NCBI GenBank assembly: GCA_934190685.1
Contig: CAKPTK010000018.1
Coordinates: forward strand, 1 to 25,725
Direction of reading: 5' to 3'
Length of the DNA: 25,725 nt
From: an uncultured Prevotella sp.
GTDB taxonomy: Bacteria; Bacteroidota; Bacteroidia; Bacteroidales; Bacteroidaceae
Below the pieces are notes generated by a model. The model did not search any database. It worked only from the letters and a program-made list of their open reading frames with translations, and was not told where the DNA came from. Positions 16,516-25,188 of the stretch are shown piece by piece (position 1 is the stretch's first letter; each line of letters opens with the position of its first letter). Position numbers and translations under genes: made by a program.

Positions 16516-19128
16516 TCAGTCACCAATACCGAAGTCAGCTTGCTGCTGTTCCACTTCACGCAACAATTTCTGCTTCTCTTGTTCTGACATTTTGTTTTGT
16601 TGAGATTGTTCTTCTTTTGATGCGTTCAAAGGCTTTCCGACAAGTTTCTGCTCATGCTCATCATAGCACAAACGGTCGGAAGAAGGCACACTGTTGATGG
16701 TCAATTCTGTGGCAGCCGGGGCATGCACACCAGGATAGAGCACATGAGCATGAATCTTGATAGGACCAGCCTTACAAGTGGAACGGACAAGAACGGGAGC
16801 TGACCCCCACTCCACCGCTCTCGGATTGGCGCTATTGGAGTCATCTCCAATAATCTCGCCCTCTCCTTCTACAGAGAACACCACATCTTCCTTAGCCAAA
16901 CGACGAACATTGCCGCTATCGTCTGTCACTTCAGCCACCACAACGACGAAATCTGAGCCATCAGCTACCAAAGGCTGTCCCATAGTATCTGCATAGAGAC
17001 GGAGTTTTGTACTTCGACGAGACGGCATGCGTTTGTCCGTGCAAACAACTTTTCCATTAATGATTCCTTCCGCCACCATGTTCACTTTCTGCCATGCTTT
17101 CTTGCGATAGCTATAGTCCCGGGCATCCATAAAATGCCACACATCCTTAAAGACTACAGGTTTGTTGGGCATGTGTCCAACTTGGTGTTCCACTGGCAAT
17201 ATCCAAGTCTTAGCGCCATCATAGATGCTCAAGCGCACTGAATCGCAATTACTGTATACGGTCACATCCGGTTCCGAAGATGGTGTCATCTCATGCATGA
17301 TATACACCATGGGGCCATTCTCCACCACTTCACTTTTGAAAGAGGCAGGCATCTGGCTGCGGAACATGTAATAGGCGTATTTTTTCTGACGGAAGGCATC
17401 ATAGATTCCTCCCCAAAATGGATCGGGATGATAACCTCGCTGATGGTCAAAAGGATGCCATTGGCAGCCACCGATAAACTGTCCCTTGGTGTGATACATC
17501 AAATCCACGGTCTCGGTCAGCGCTTCGGCTTGCACCTTCATAGCACGTTCCCCCCAACTGCGACTGGCACGATTCATCGCATTGTGGGCATACCAGTCAT
17601 CCACATACTCGCCAAACTCTCGAGTGAAGATGCATTGCTTGGGGGCATTTTTCCTCTCCTCATCTGCCGGCCAACCATACACAAGGTCATAATTTTCCTT
17701 CACACCTGCCGAATTGAGATCGGCTGCGGTGACAGGCCGATAGGAATAGGGATACTCTTCTTTGGTCACCTGCAAAGCGTCAAGGGCAAACTGCTTTGGA
17801 AAATGGGTTTCGTTGAGGATAGGTTCCCACATCAGCACTGAGGGATGATTGCGGTCGCGTCGAATCAGATCACGTGTATTCTGCTGAACCATCTCGGAAA
17901 ACTTCGGATCTTTATTCCAGAATTGCCATCCGGGAGTAGCCACGATTACAAAGAGACCTAATTCATCGCAAGCATCCATAAATGCTGGATCTTGAGGGTA
18001 ATGGGCTGTACGGATAATCGTAAAACCGGCATTGCGAAGACGCAAGGCATCACGCCATTGCTGACTGTTGGGCATGGCATTGCCCACATAAGCAAAATCC
18101 TGGTGGCGATTGCCGCCGATAAACTGATGATAACGCTTTCCGTTCAACCAAAAACCGTCTTTTCCTTTAAATTCAAAAGAACGGATTCCAAGGCGGGTCA
18201 CACCTCCATCAAGGCATTGTTTGCCTTGGGTGACACGAGACTGTAGTTTATATAAATAAGGAGTTTCAGGAGACCAAAGGTGCGGACGGGATACCTTGAA
18301 ATGTTGCACCACAGTCTTTGAGGTTCCACTTTCAAGCAACACAGACGTTGTGGCATAAGCCACACGCTTGCCTGTCGCATCCAATAGAGAGTTGACAACC
18401 TTCACAGCGGAAGCCTTGGGGTTGTCATTGCGGATTTCCGTATTCACATAAACATCGGCACTGCGGTCTGTGATATTCTCATAATGCACGAACACACCAC
18501 CGCCAGCCACTTTGCCAGCATCTATATTGTCAGTAATGGCCACTTTGGATTTGGCTATCATCCAAACGTCACGATAGACACCACCATGATAGGCGAAATC
18601 GAGCGCCACCTGTGGTTTGCCTGGAGGAAAACTGCTGTCATCACTATTATCGGTCATCACAGCCACGACACACTTGTCGCCAGGTTTCACTCCACAGTCT
18701 GTCAAAGAAATATTGATGGGAAGGAATCCTCCCAAATGTTCTTTCACTTTCGTACCATTCACATAGAAAACCTGTTTGCCCATGATAGCCTCAAAATGCA
18801 GCGAAACATTTTTCCCAGCAGTTTCCTTGGGTAAGACAAAATGCTTGCGATACCAAGCCTTACCTTGATAGTTGCGTCCGCCACTCGCCTCAGCCGGTTC
18901 CAGTTTCACACAGTGGGGTGTTGCCACCACTTGCCATTTCGAATCATCAAAGTCGGATTTCTCGGCATCTTTCACATCTCCGAGAAAGAAGCGCCAACCA
19001 GGATTAAAGTTCCACACTTGTCGTCCGCTACCTTCCAATGTACCGAATCCTGCCACCGACGTGTAGAGATTGGCATGCGCCACCATTCCCGTCAGACATA
19101 ATATTATGATTGCAAAAAATTTTTTCAT
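16516..19128 (-). CDS. Glycoside hydrolase family 2 enzyme (beta-galactosidase/uronidase-like)
   Basis: An 870-residue secreted protein (signal about 1-19, AHA then N20). The domain order is GH2: sugar-binding jelly roll (about 35-195, WYRKHF, GGFLPINISL, AYHGGVYRDVW), Ig-like (about 196-315), TIM barrel (about 316-600) with GGNRHQDF, acid/base E440 in MWEPILNET and nucleophile probably E504 in FTREFGEY, then two more beta domains (about 605-715 and 716-812). GH2 covers beta-galactosidases, glucuronidases, galacturonidases and others; the sugar cannot be named from sequence. Residues about 838-863 form a Gln/Glu/Lys-rich, probably helical tail not typical of GH2. It follows the GH43 gene by 9 bp with an AAGGA site and precedes the esterase by 15 bp. 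Confidence 0.9.
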   Translation of the reverse strand: MKKFFAIIILCLTGMVAHANLYTSVAGFGTLEGSGRQVWNFNPGWRFFLGDVKDAEKSDFDDSKWQVVATPHCVKLEPAEASGGRNYQGKAWYRKHFVLPKETAGKNVSLHFEAIMGKQVFYVNGTKVKEHLGGFLPINISLTDCGVKPGDKCVVAVMTDNSDDSSFPPGKPQVALDFAYHGGVYRDVWMIAKSKVAITDNIDAGKVAGGGVFVHYENITDRSADVYVNTEIRNDNPKASAVKVVNSLLDATGKRVAYATTSVLLESGTSKTVVQHFKVSRPHLWSPETPYLYKLQSRVTQGKQCLDGGVTRLGIRSFEFKGKDGFWLNGKRYHQFIGGNRHQDFAYVGNAMPNSQQWRDALRLRNAGFTIIRTAHYPQDPAFMDACDELGLFVIVATPGWQFWNKDPKFSEMVQQNTRDLIRRDRNHPSVLMWEPILNETHFPKQFALDALQVTKEEYPYSYRPVTAADLNSAGVKENYDLVYGWPADEERKNAPKQCIFTREFGEYVDDWYAHNAMNRASRSWGERAMKVQAEALTETVDLMYHTKGQFIGGCQWHPFDHQRGYHPDPFWGGIYDAFRQKKYAYYMFRSQMPASFKSEVVENGPMVYIMHEMTPSSEPDVTVYSNCDSVRLSIYDGAKTWILPVEHQVGHMPNKPVVFKDVWHFMDARDYSYRKKAWQKVNMVAEGIINGKVVCTDKRMPSRRSTKLRLYADTMGQPLVADGSDFVVVVAEVTDDSGNVRRLAKEDVVFSVEGEGEIIGDDSNSANPRAVEWGSAPVLVRSTCKAGPIKIHAHVLYPGVHAPAATELTINSVPSSDRLCYDEHEQKLVGKPLNASKEEQSQQNKMSEQEKQKLLREVEQQQADFGIGD

Positions 19129-19137
19129 TTTCCTTTT

Positions 19138-21816
19138 TTATTTATGGTTGACCATCACTTTTTTCCCTTTCATGACTACAATGCCCCGATAGTCACTACC
19201 GGCATTCTTGCCATCAAGTCTGTACATTCTGTTTTGACCGTTCTTGTTGGCTGTTGCGTTGACTGAAGATATTCCGGTAGCCACACCTTCACTGTCGAAA
19301 TAGGAATTCTCACCCGTCAAGAACAGTTTGATATTGGAAGGCTTGCCTGTAATGGAACAGGTGTAGGAATAATTGTACACCTTTTTATTCTTCGTCGTGA
19401 TGACAGATGTCATGGTCAAAGTACCATCCTCGTCATAAGACAAAGTCATATCCACCAAAGCGTCATTCATGTCTGTCTTGAATGTGCTCCAATCGAAATC
19501 ATGCTTCAATCCTTCCGCATTGTAGTCCGTTCCCCATCCAAAGGCATCATTGCGCAACACGAAGTATTCGCTGTATCCATAATTGGCACGCTCATAGCTG
19601 CTGTTGCATGCCACAAGAATCCAGTTCTTGTAGTTTTCCTGCATATTGCTGTGGTTGCAGAATTTCAACTTCATCTTTTCTCCTTTGGCTATCCGATAAT
19701 ATCTCTTGGAGAAATTTTGCCAAAAGCCAAGGTCTGTAGTGGCAATCTGTGACTCTGGGTAAAAGACAGGCATTGCCTCGGTGTCCGCCTTGTCTACTTT
19801 TAACGAATATACTTTCCGGTATGTTTCATTGTCCTTCGTGATAGTGAGTGTCATGGCCACATTGCCGTTGTTCTTCACACCTCCAACATTCGAAAGGATA
19901 TTGGTGTTACTGCTTTTCCATGTCATTTGAGTCCCCAGATAAGGCTTTTGAAGCAGAGACACATTGTTGTTTATCGTCGCCCCATCATTGAAGGGCACTT
20001 CCTGACGGTCTAATGTATAGGCGATAGCTGCTTTGGCATCCGCTTTGCTTGCCCAGATTTCCTGCTGGTAAGTGAAAGAATTTTGTCCCACGGTTGTCTT
20101 GCCGCTTGACGAAGAGACTGCAGCGATACAGAGTGTGGGAATGTCTGTATAATCCACGGTCTGACGAACAAGCACTCCACGATACTCCACATTGGTAAGT
20201 TTCAAGGTAATGAAATCCGTGCCGGCCGTACGTGTCCAAGTGCCAGTTTTGGTGCCAGACACCTTGCCGTCTGCTTTCAACTCTATATTGACAGGCTTCT
20301 CGTAAGAGCGACTTGCTGTGCTTTGATTATACTGATGGATTATCAATTGATAAGTGCCTGGTATATCCTCATTGCTGATAGATGCCTGCTGGGCTATTTG
20401 ATTGTTTGTCACTGTCTCTCCATCAAACTCATAAGGAGCGGCCACGAGCCATCCCTCATCATTGAGGAAGAGTTGGTGAACGCGCACCTCATGCCCTTCG
20501 GTTCCATCGTTGAAGCGAGTGTGGTAGACCACAAACGAGCGGCCTTCCGTGTCAGTGAAAGCCGAGTTGTGTCCTTGCGCTATTTCCGGCGAGGGCATGG
20601 TCTGCCAGCTGTAACCGCCAAAGAGAAGCATACCACGGTTGTCCGTAGCGGCAGTGCCCTTGGGACTTTGGTAATTTAAAGCGTATTTATTATAAATAGC
20701 GGATGTGCCATAAGGATCAACAAAGGGACCTGTAGGAGACTCTGAACGGAAGATGCGCATCTGATAGCCACCCGTACTGGTCAACTCTCCATAACTGAGG
20801 AACAGAAAGTAGAATTTCCCTATTTTCTCGATATAGCTGGCCTCTCCTGAGCAATAATAGCCACCGGCGATTTTCTTTCCGAAATAAGGATCGCTGGTAC
20901 CGTTGGCATTGGCATTTCCTGGAGTGGTCTTGACTCCGTTGACTTCATAATCAAATGTATAACCATAATCACGCAGTCCGTTTTCCTTGTTCAACCGTAT
21001 CATAAAGATACCACCCGACCAAGAGCCATAAGACATCCACAAGTTGTCCTCCTCATCGTAAAACACACAAGGGTCTATGCAGTTAGGCCAGTATTGTCCC
21101 CAAGAACTTTCCACCTTATAGCGTGCAGGAAGCGTAGTCTCTCCCGTGGCAATGGCGAAATCCGTCTGCTTCCAGTCATCGGTCTTCGTGAAACTGTTGT
21201 GGTCATAGGCACCTTGAAATCCAGAGAATACCACTGGACCTTGATACACCCAAGGACCTTCGATATGGTCGGAAGTGAAACATACGATACTTGAAGCCCA
21301 CTTGTCCCCATTCAAACTCATATACATGCACCATTTCTTCATGGTCTTATTCCAAATGACATCTGGAGCCCACTGGTTGCCTTTCACCGTATAGTCTTTA
21401 TATTGCCATCCATGAGCGTCAAAATTGCCGAACGCCACTTCTTCTCCTTTGCTGTTTTTCACTTGTTTCACCGCATGGGTGGAATAGGCATCCGCAAAGT
21501 TCACAAGATTGCCCTTGATATCCGCAAACAAGCTATTGTCGGCAGTTGTGGATTCCTCTCCCGCCCCAAAGACAGTCCATTTCTGATAATGGTCTGCACT
21601 TGTCGTCTTTCCTCTTCCAAGATGAGAGCCATAGATGTAATACACAGGATGGGAAGGATTGGTAATGGTGTCAATGACTATTGAAGGGTCATGACAAGAA
21701 ACGCGCTGGGTATAAACCCGTGCATGATAAGCGTCCTTCAAATCGTTGTCAATAAGTTTTGTTTGTGCCAAGGCCGGCAAAGCGGCCATACACATAGATA
21801 GAAAAGTAAATTTCAT
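19138..21816 (-). CDS. GH43 arabinanase-like enzyme with extra C-terminal modules
   Basis: An 892-residue secreted protein (signal about 1-18, ALA then Q). The N-terminal five-bladed propeller (about 25-465) has the GH43 triad: base D43 in CHDPS, pKa modulator D248 in CIDP, and acid E325 in SGEAS. WAPD (149-152) and GHNSAFTD (415-422) are typical of endo-alpha-1,5-arabinanases. Residues about 485-588 look like the GH43 C-terminal beta domain (PF16369-type). Residues about 592-676 look like an atrophied bacterial Ig domain (TWKSSNTNIL and KVYSLKV). Residues about 680-845 are a beta-rich module I do not recognise, possibly carbohydrate binding. The end (852-892) contains MYRLDGKN, RGIVVMKGKKVMVNHK, a tail seen on many Prevotella secreted proteins. 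It is the first gene of the cassette, directly behind the promoter at 21849-21879. Confidence 0.88.
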   Translation of the reverse strand: MKFTFLSMCMAALPALAQTKLIDNDLKDAYHARVYTQRVSCHDPSIVIDTITNPSHPVYYIYGSHLGRGKTTSADHYQKWTVFGAGEESTTADNSLFADIKGNLVNFADAYSTHAVKQVKNSKGEEVAFGNFDAHGWQYKDYTVKGNQWAPDVIWNKTMKKWCMYMSLNGDKWASSIVCFTSDHIEGPWVYQGPVVFSGFQGAYDHNSFTKTDDWKQTDFAIATGETTLPARYKVESSWGQYWPNCIDPCVFYDEEDNLWMSYGSWSGGIFMIRLNKENGLRDYGYTFDYEVNGVKTTPGNANANGTSDPYFGKKIAGGYYCSGEASYIEKIGKFYFLFLSYGELTSTGGYQMRIFRSESPTGPFVDPYGTSAIYNKYALNYQSPKGTAATDNRGMLLFGGYSWQTMPSPEIAQGHNSAFTDTEGRSFVVYHTRFNDGTEGHEVRVHQLFLNDEGWLVAAPYEFDGETVTNNQIAQQASISNEDIPGTYQLIIHQYNQSTASRSYEKPVNIELKADGKVSGTKTGTWTRTAGTDFITLKLTNVEYRGVLVRQTVDYTDIPTLCIAAVSSSSGKTTVGQNSFTYQQEIWASKADAKAAIAYTLDRQEVPFNDGATINNNVSLLQKPYLGTQMTWKSSNTNILSNVGGVKNNGNVAMTLTITKDNETYRKVYSLKVDKADTEAMPVFYPESQIATTDLGFWQNFSKRYYRIAKGEKMKLKFCNHSNMQENYKNWILVACNSSYERANYGYSEYFVLRNDAFGWGTDYNAEGLKHDFDWSTFKTDMNDALVDMTLSYDEDGTLTMTSVITTKNKKVYNYSYTCSITGKPSNIKLFLTGENSYFDSEGVATGISSVNATANKNGQNRMYRLDGKNAGSDYRGIVVMKGKKVMVNHK

Positions 21817-21848
21817 TGTATTGGATTGATTTTATTGTTTCAGTTCCA

Positions 21849-21879
21849 CAAAGGTAACGCTTTTCCGTCAAACGGCAAG
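21849..21879 (-). promoter_or_regulatory. Promoter of the five-gene CAZyme cassette
   Basis: On the minus strand, CTTG (21876-21879), a 19-nt spacer, then TACCTTTG (21849-21856) followed by TG. This fits the Bacteroidota consensus TTTG-N19-21-TAnnTTTG with one mismatch in the -33 element. Transcription would begin near 21842, about 25 bp before the GH43 start codon. Confidence 0.65.
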
Positions 21880-21886
21880 CGGAAAA
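21861..21886. promoter_or_regulatory. Inverted repeat overlapping the cassette promoter (candidate operator)
   Basis: TTTTCCG (21861-21867) and CGGAAAA (21880-21886) form a perfect 7-bp inverted repeat with a 12-nt centre. The centre contains the -33 element and a second copy of CGG, allowing the nested CCGT/ACGG (21865-21868 with 21872-21875). A protein bound here would block or contact RNA polymerase. The regulator is not encoded in the window. Chance occurrence cannot be excluded. Confidence 0.4.
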
Positions 21887-21895
21887 AGACACAAA

Positions 21896-21926
21896 AAAAT
21901 CCGCATCCTTTAAAGATGCGGATTTT
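21896..21926 (-). terminator. Intrinsic terminator after carB
   Basis: A 12-bp stem (21896-21907 with 21915-21926, core ATCCGCATC/GATGCGGAT) with a 7-nt loop. In the minus direction it ends in a run of seven T (21899-21893). It separates carAB from the CAZyme cassette promoter, which begins only 17 bp further on. Confidence 0.9.
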
Positions 21927-21947
21927 ATCTATTCTTGTAATATACAA

Positions 21948-24900
21948 TTACTTATATTCTTCCCAACTCTTGATGTCAATATCCTCGAGTTTCACCGTAC
22001 AGAAGGCAGTGATGAAAGCACTGGCCAAACGGGGATTGGTGATTAAAGGCACTTTGAGGTCGATGGCGGCACGACGAATCTTGTAGCCATTGGACAACTC
22101 GGATGCTGTCAAGTTCTTCGGTATGTTCACCACCATATCAATTTCATGGTTGTGGAGCATTTCCAAAGCTTTGGGTGCACCACCCTGTGCTTCTTCTGAA
22201 GGCCAAAGCACTCGGGTATTCTCTATGTTGTTCTCTGTGAAATATTTGCTGGTTCCGGCAGTAGCGTAGAGTTTGTATCCATGGTTCACAAGCATACGTG
22301 CGGCATCGAGCATGTCAGCCTTTTGCTTGGCGCTACCTGTAGAAAGCAAGATGGTCTTGGCAGGAATACGTTGTCCCACACTGAGCATACTCTTCAACAG
22401 GGCTGTGTTCGTATCGTCACCCAAACAACCAACCTCACCGGTAGAACTCATATCCACACCGAGCACAGGGTCAGCTTTCTGCAAACGGTTGAAAGAGAAC
22501 TGGCTGGCCTTGATACCGACATAGTCGAGATCGAAGAGGTTTTTCTCCGGCTTCTCCACTGGCAGACCGAGCATCACTCGGGTAGCCAACTCAATGAGAT
22601 TGATTTTCAACACCTTGCTCACAAATGGGAAGGAACGGCTGGCACGGAGGTTACACTCAATCACGAGGATATCGTTGTCACGAGCCATAAATTGGATGTT
22701 GAAAGGTCCATTGATATGCAGTTCCTTGGCAATCTGGCGACCCACACGTTTCACTCGACGCACGGTCTCGACATAAAGTTTCTGTGGTGGGAACTGTATG
22801 GTAGCGTCTCCTGAGTGCACACCGGCAAACTCAATGTGCTCGGAAATGGCATAGGCAATCACATCGCCATTCTTTGCCACGGCGTCCATCTCGATTTCCT
22901 TGGCATGCTCGATAAACTTGCTCACAACTACAGGATGGTCTTCACTGACATTGGCTGCCAACTGAAGGAAACGTTTCAATTCGTCTTCATTGGAGCAGAC
23001 ATTCATGGCCGCACCAGAGAGCACATAACTTGGTCGAACCAAAACAGGGAAACCTACACGGTCGATGAAACGGTCGATGTCATCCATGCTGGTCAATGCG
23101 CTCCACTCAGGCTGGTTGATACCGTTGTTGGTGAGCATCTGAGAGAATTTGGCACGGTCTTCGGCGTTGTCGATATCCACAGCCTTTGTACCCAAGATAG
23201 GCACATGCTGCTCGTCAAGACGCATGGCAAGGTTGTTTGGAATCTGACCACCTGTAGACACGATGACTCCGTGAGGCTGTTCAAAATCGATGATGTCAAG
23301 CACACGCTCAAAGGTCAACTCATCGAAATAGAGTCGGTCGCACATATCATAGTCCGTACTTACGGTTTCTGGATTATAGTTGATCATTACCGAGCGCCAA
23401 CCTTCCCGACGAATGGTGTTCAAGGCCTGTACGCCACACCAGTCGAACTCAACGGAAGAGCCAATGCGATAGGCTCCGGACCCCAGTACGATGATGGAAC
23501 GGTGGTCGTTCTCAAAAGTAATGTCGCTCTTCACACCGGCATAGGTGACATAGAGGTAGTTGGTCTGTGCCGGATATTCGGCAGCGAGGGTATCAATTTG
23601 CTTCACCACAGGCACAATGCCATAGTTCTTGCGGAGATTTCTCACCACGAGTCCTGCCTTGGCCATGCTGTGCAATTCCTGTTCCAAACCTACCGCACGG
23701 GCTATCTGGAAATCGGTGAAGCCATAAACCTTGGCTGTGCGGAGCAACTCCTTGTCGAGGGTGTTGATATTGCATTTCTTCATCGCCTCGTCGATGTCAA
23801 TGATATGCTTGAGTTTCTCAAGGAACCATTTGTCAATCTTGGTCAAGTTGTGGATGTCGTCCACAGTATAGCCTTTGTGCATGGCCTTGGAAATGACAAA
23901 CACACGCTTATCGGTCGGCTCACGGAGAGCAGCGTCGATATCTTCAATTTCCAATTCTTTGTTCTCCACAAAGCCGTGCATACCCTGGCCTATCATACGA
24001 AGACCTTTTTGGATGGCCTCTTCAAAGTTGCGGCCGATAGCCATCACCTCACCCACAGATTTCATGGATGAGCCAAGTTCCTTGTCCACACCGCGGAACT
24101 TGCTGAGGTCCCAACGTGGAATCTTGCACACCACGTAGTCGAGGGCAGGCTCGAAGAAAGCACTGGTGGTCTTGGTCACGGAATTCTTCAGTTCGAACAA
24201 GCCGTAACCCATACCCAACTTGGCTGCCACGAAAGCCAAAGGATAACCTGTAGCTTTGGAAGCCAAAGCGGAAGAACGGCTCAGACGGGCATTCACCTCA
24301 ATGACACGGTAATCCTCGCTCTTCGGGTCAAAAGCATACTGCACATTACACTCACCCACAATTCCGATGTGACGGATAATCTTGATGGAGAGTGCACGGA
24401 GCTTATGATATTCACTGTTGGTTAAAGTCTGTGATGGAGCGATGACGATACTCTCACCGGTATGGATACCCAGTGGGTCGAAATTCTCCATGTTGCAGAC
24501 TGTGATACAGTTGTCGTAGCGGTCACGAACCACCTCATATTCTATTTCCTTCCAACCCTTCAAACTCTTTTCCACCAGCACCTGGGGAGAGAAAGAGAAG
24601 GCCTTCTCAGCCAACTTGTTGAGTTCTTCCTCATTGTCGGCAAAGCCGGAGCCAAGACCACCCAATGCATAAGCCGCACGGATGATGACAGGATAGCCGA
24701 GATCTGCAGCAGCCTTGCGGGCATCTTCAATGTTCTCGCAAGCCTCGCTCTTGATGGTCTTCACGTTGATTTCGTCGAGTTTCTCAACGAAGAGTTCACG
24801 GTCTTCTGTGTCCATGATGGCCTGAACAGGTGTTCCGAGCACTTTCACGCCATATTTCTCCAGCACACCACTCTTGTAGAGTTCCACGCCACAGTTGAGG

Positions 24901-25181
24901 GCCGTCTGTCCACCGAAGGACAGCAGGATGCCGTCGGGGCGTTCTTTTTCGATGACGCGCTCAACAAAATAGGGTTGTACAGGCAAGAAATAGATTTGGT
25001 CCGCCACACCTTCAGAGGTCTGCACGGTTGCGATGTTCGGGTTGATAAGCACCGTGTTCACGCCCTCTTCACGCAAAGCCTTGAGGGCCTGTGAACCAGA
25101 GTAGTCGAACTCGCCGGCCTCGCCAATCTTCAATGCGCCAGAACCGAGGAGCAATACTTTCTTTATATTTGGGTCTTTCAT
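21948..25181 (-). CDS. carB: Carbamoyl-phosphate synthase large subunit
   Basis: A 1077-residue enzyme, close to the 1073 of E. coli. With CarA it makes carbamoyl phosphate from glutamine, bicarbonate and two ATP for pyrimidine and arginine synthesis. The two homologous halves are visible: KKVLLLGSGALKIGEAGEFD near the N-terminus and its copy IIVLGSGAYRIGSSVEFDW at about 560. Each is followed by an ATP-grasp domain (IIRAAYALGGLGSG; VLVRPSYVLSGAAM). The C-terminal MGS-like allosteric domain (about 940-1077) includes KLYATAGTSKYF and VVNIPKNL. It starts 7 bp after the carA stop, as expected for a carAB operon, and a strong terminator follows its stop codon. Confidence 0.97.
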   Translation of the reverse strand: MKDPNIKKVLLLGSGALKIGEAGEFDYSGSQALKALREEGVNTVLINPNIATVQTSEGVADQIYFLPVQPYFVERVIEKERPDGILLSFGGQTALNCGVELYKSGVLEKYGVKVLGTPVQAIMDTEDRELFVEKLDEINVKTIKSEACENIEDARKAAADLGYPVIIRAAYALGGLGSGFADNEEELNKLAEKAFSFSPQVLVEKSLKGWKEIEYEVVRDRYDNCITVCNMENFDPLGIHTGESIVIAPSQTLTNSEYHKLRALSIKIIRHIGIVGECNVQYAFDPKSEDYRVIEVNARLSRSSALASKATGYPLAFVAAKLGMGYGLFELKNSVTKTTSAFFEPALDYVVCKIPRWDLSKFRGVDKELGSSMKSVGEVMAIGRNFEEAIQKGLRMIGQGMHGFVENKELEIEDIDAALREPTDKRVFVISKAMHKGYTVDDIHNLTKIDKWFLEKLKHIIDIDEAMKKCNINTLDKELLRTAKVYGFTDFQIARAVGLEQELHSMAKAGLVVRNLRKNYGIVPVVKQIDTLAAEYPAQTNYLYVTYAGVKSDITFENDHRSIIVLGSGAYRIGSSVEFDWCGVQALNTIRREGWRSVMINYNPETVSTDYDMCDRLYFDELTFERVLDIIDFEQPHGVIVSTGGQIPNNLAMRLDEQHVPILGTKAVDIDNAEDRAKFSQMLTNNGINQPEWSALTSMDDIDRFIDRVGFPVLVRPSYVLSGAAMNVCSNEDELKRFLQLAANVSEDHPVVVSKFIEHAKEIEMDAVAKNGDVIAYAISEHIEFAGVHSGDATIQFPPQKLYVETVRRVKRVGRQIAKELHINGPFNIQFMARDNDILVIECNLRASRSFPFVSKVLKINLIELATRVMLGLPVEKPEKNLFDLDYVGIKASQFSFNRLQKADPVLGVDMSSTGEVGCLGDDTNTALLKSMLSVGQRIPAKTILLSTGSAKQKADMLDAARMLVNHGYKLYATAGTSKYFTENNIENTRVLWPSEEAQGGAPKALEMLHNHEIDMVVNIPKNLTASELSNGYKIRRAAIDLKVPLITNPRLASAFITAFCTVKLEDIDIKSWEEYK

Positions 25182-25188
25182 CTTCTCT

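Noticed and set aside
9825..21895. Recent insertion by a mobile element
   Set aside because: I see no integrase, transposase, tRNA target or direct repeats at the cassette edges, and base composition looks similar to the flanks by eye. Comparative genomics would be needed to claim transfer.
22815..24071. 418-residue open frame on the plus strand opposite carB
   Set aside because: It is fully antisense to the well-conserved carB, has no family features, and long antisense frames are common opposite genes with this codon bias.
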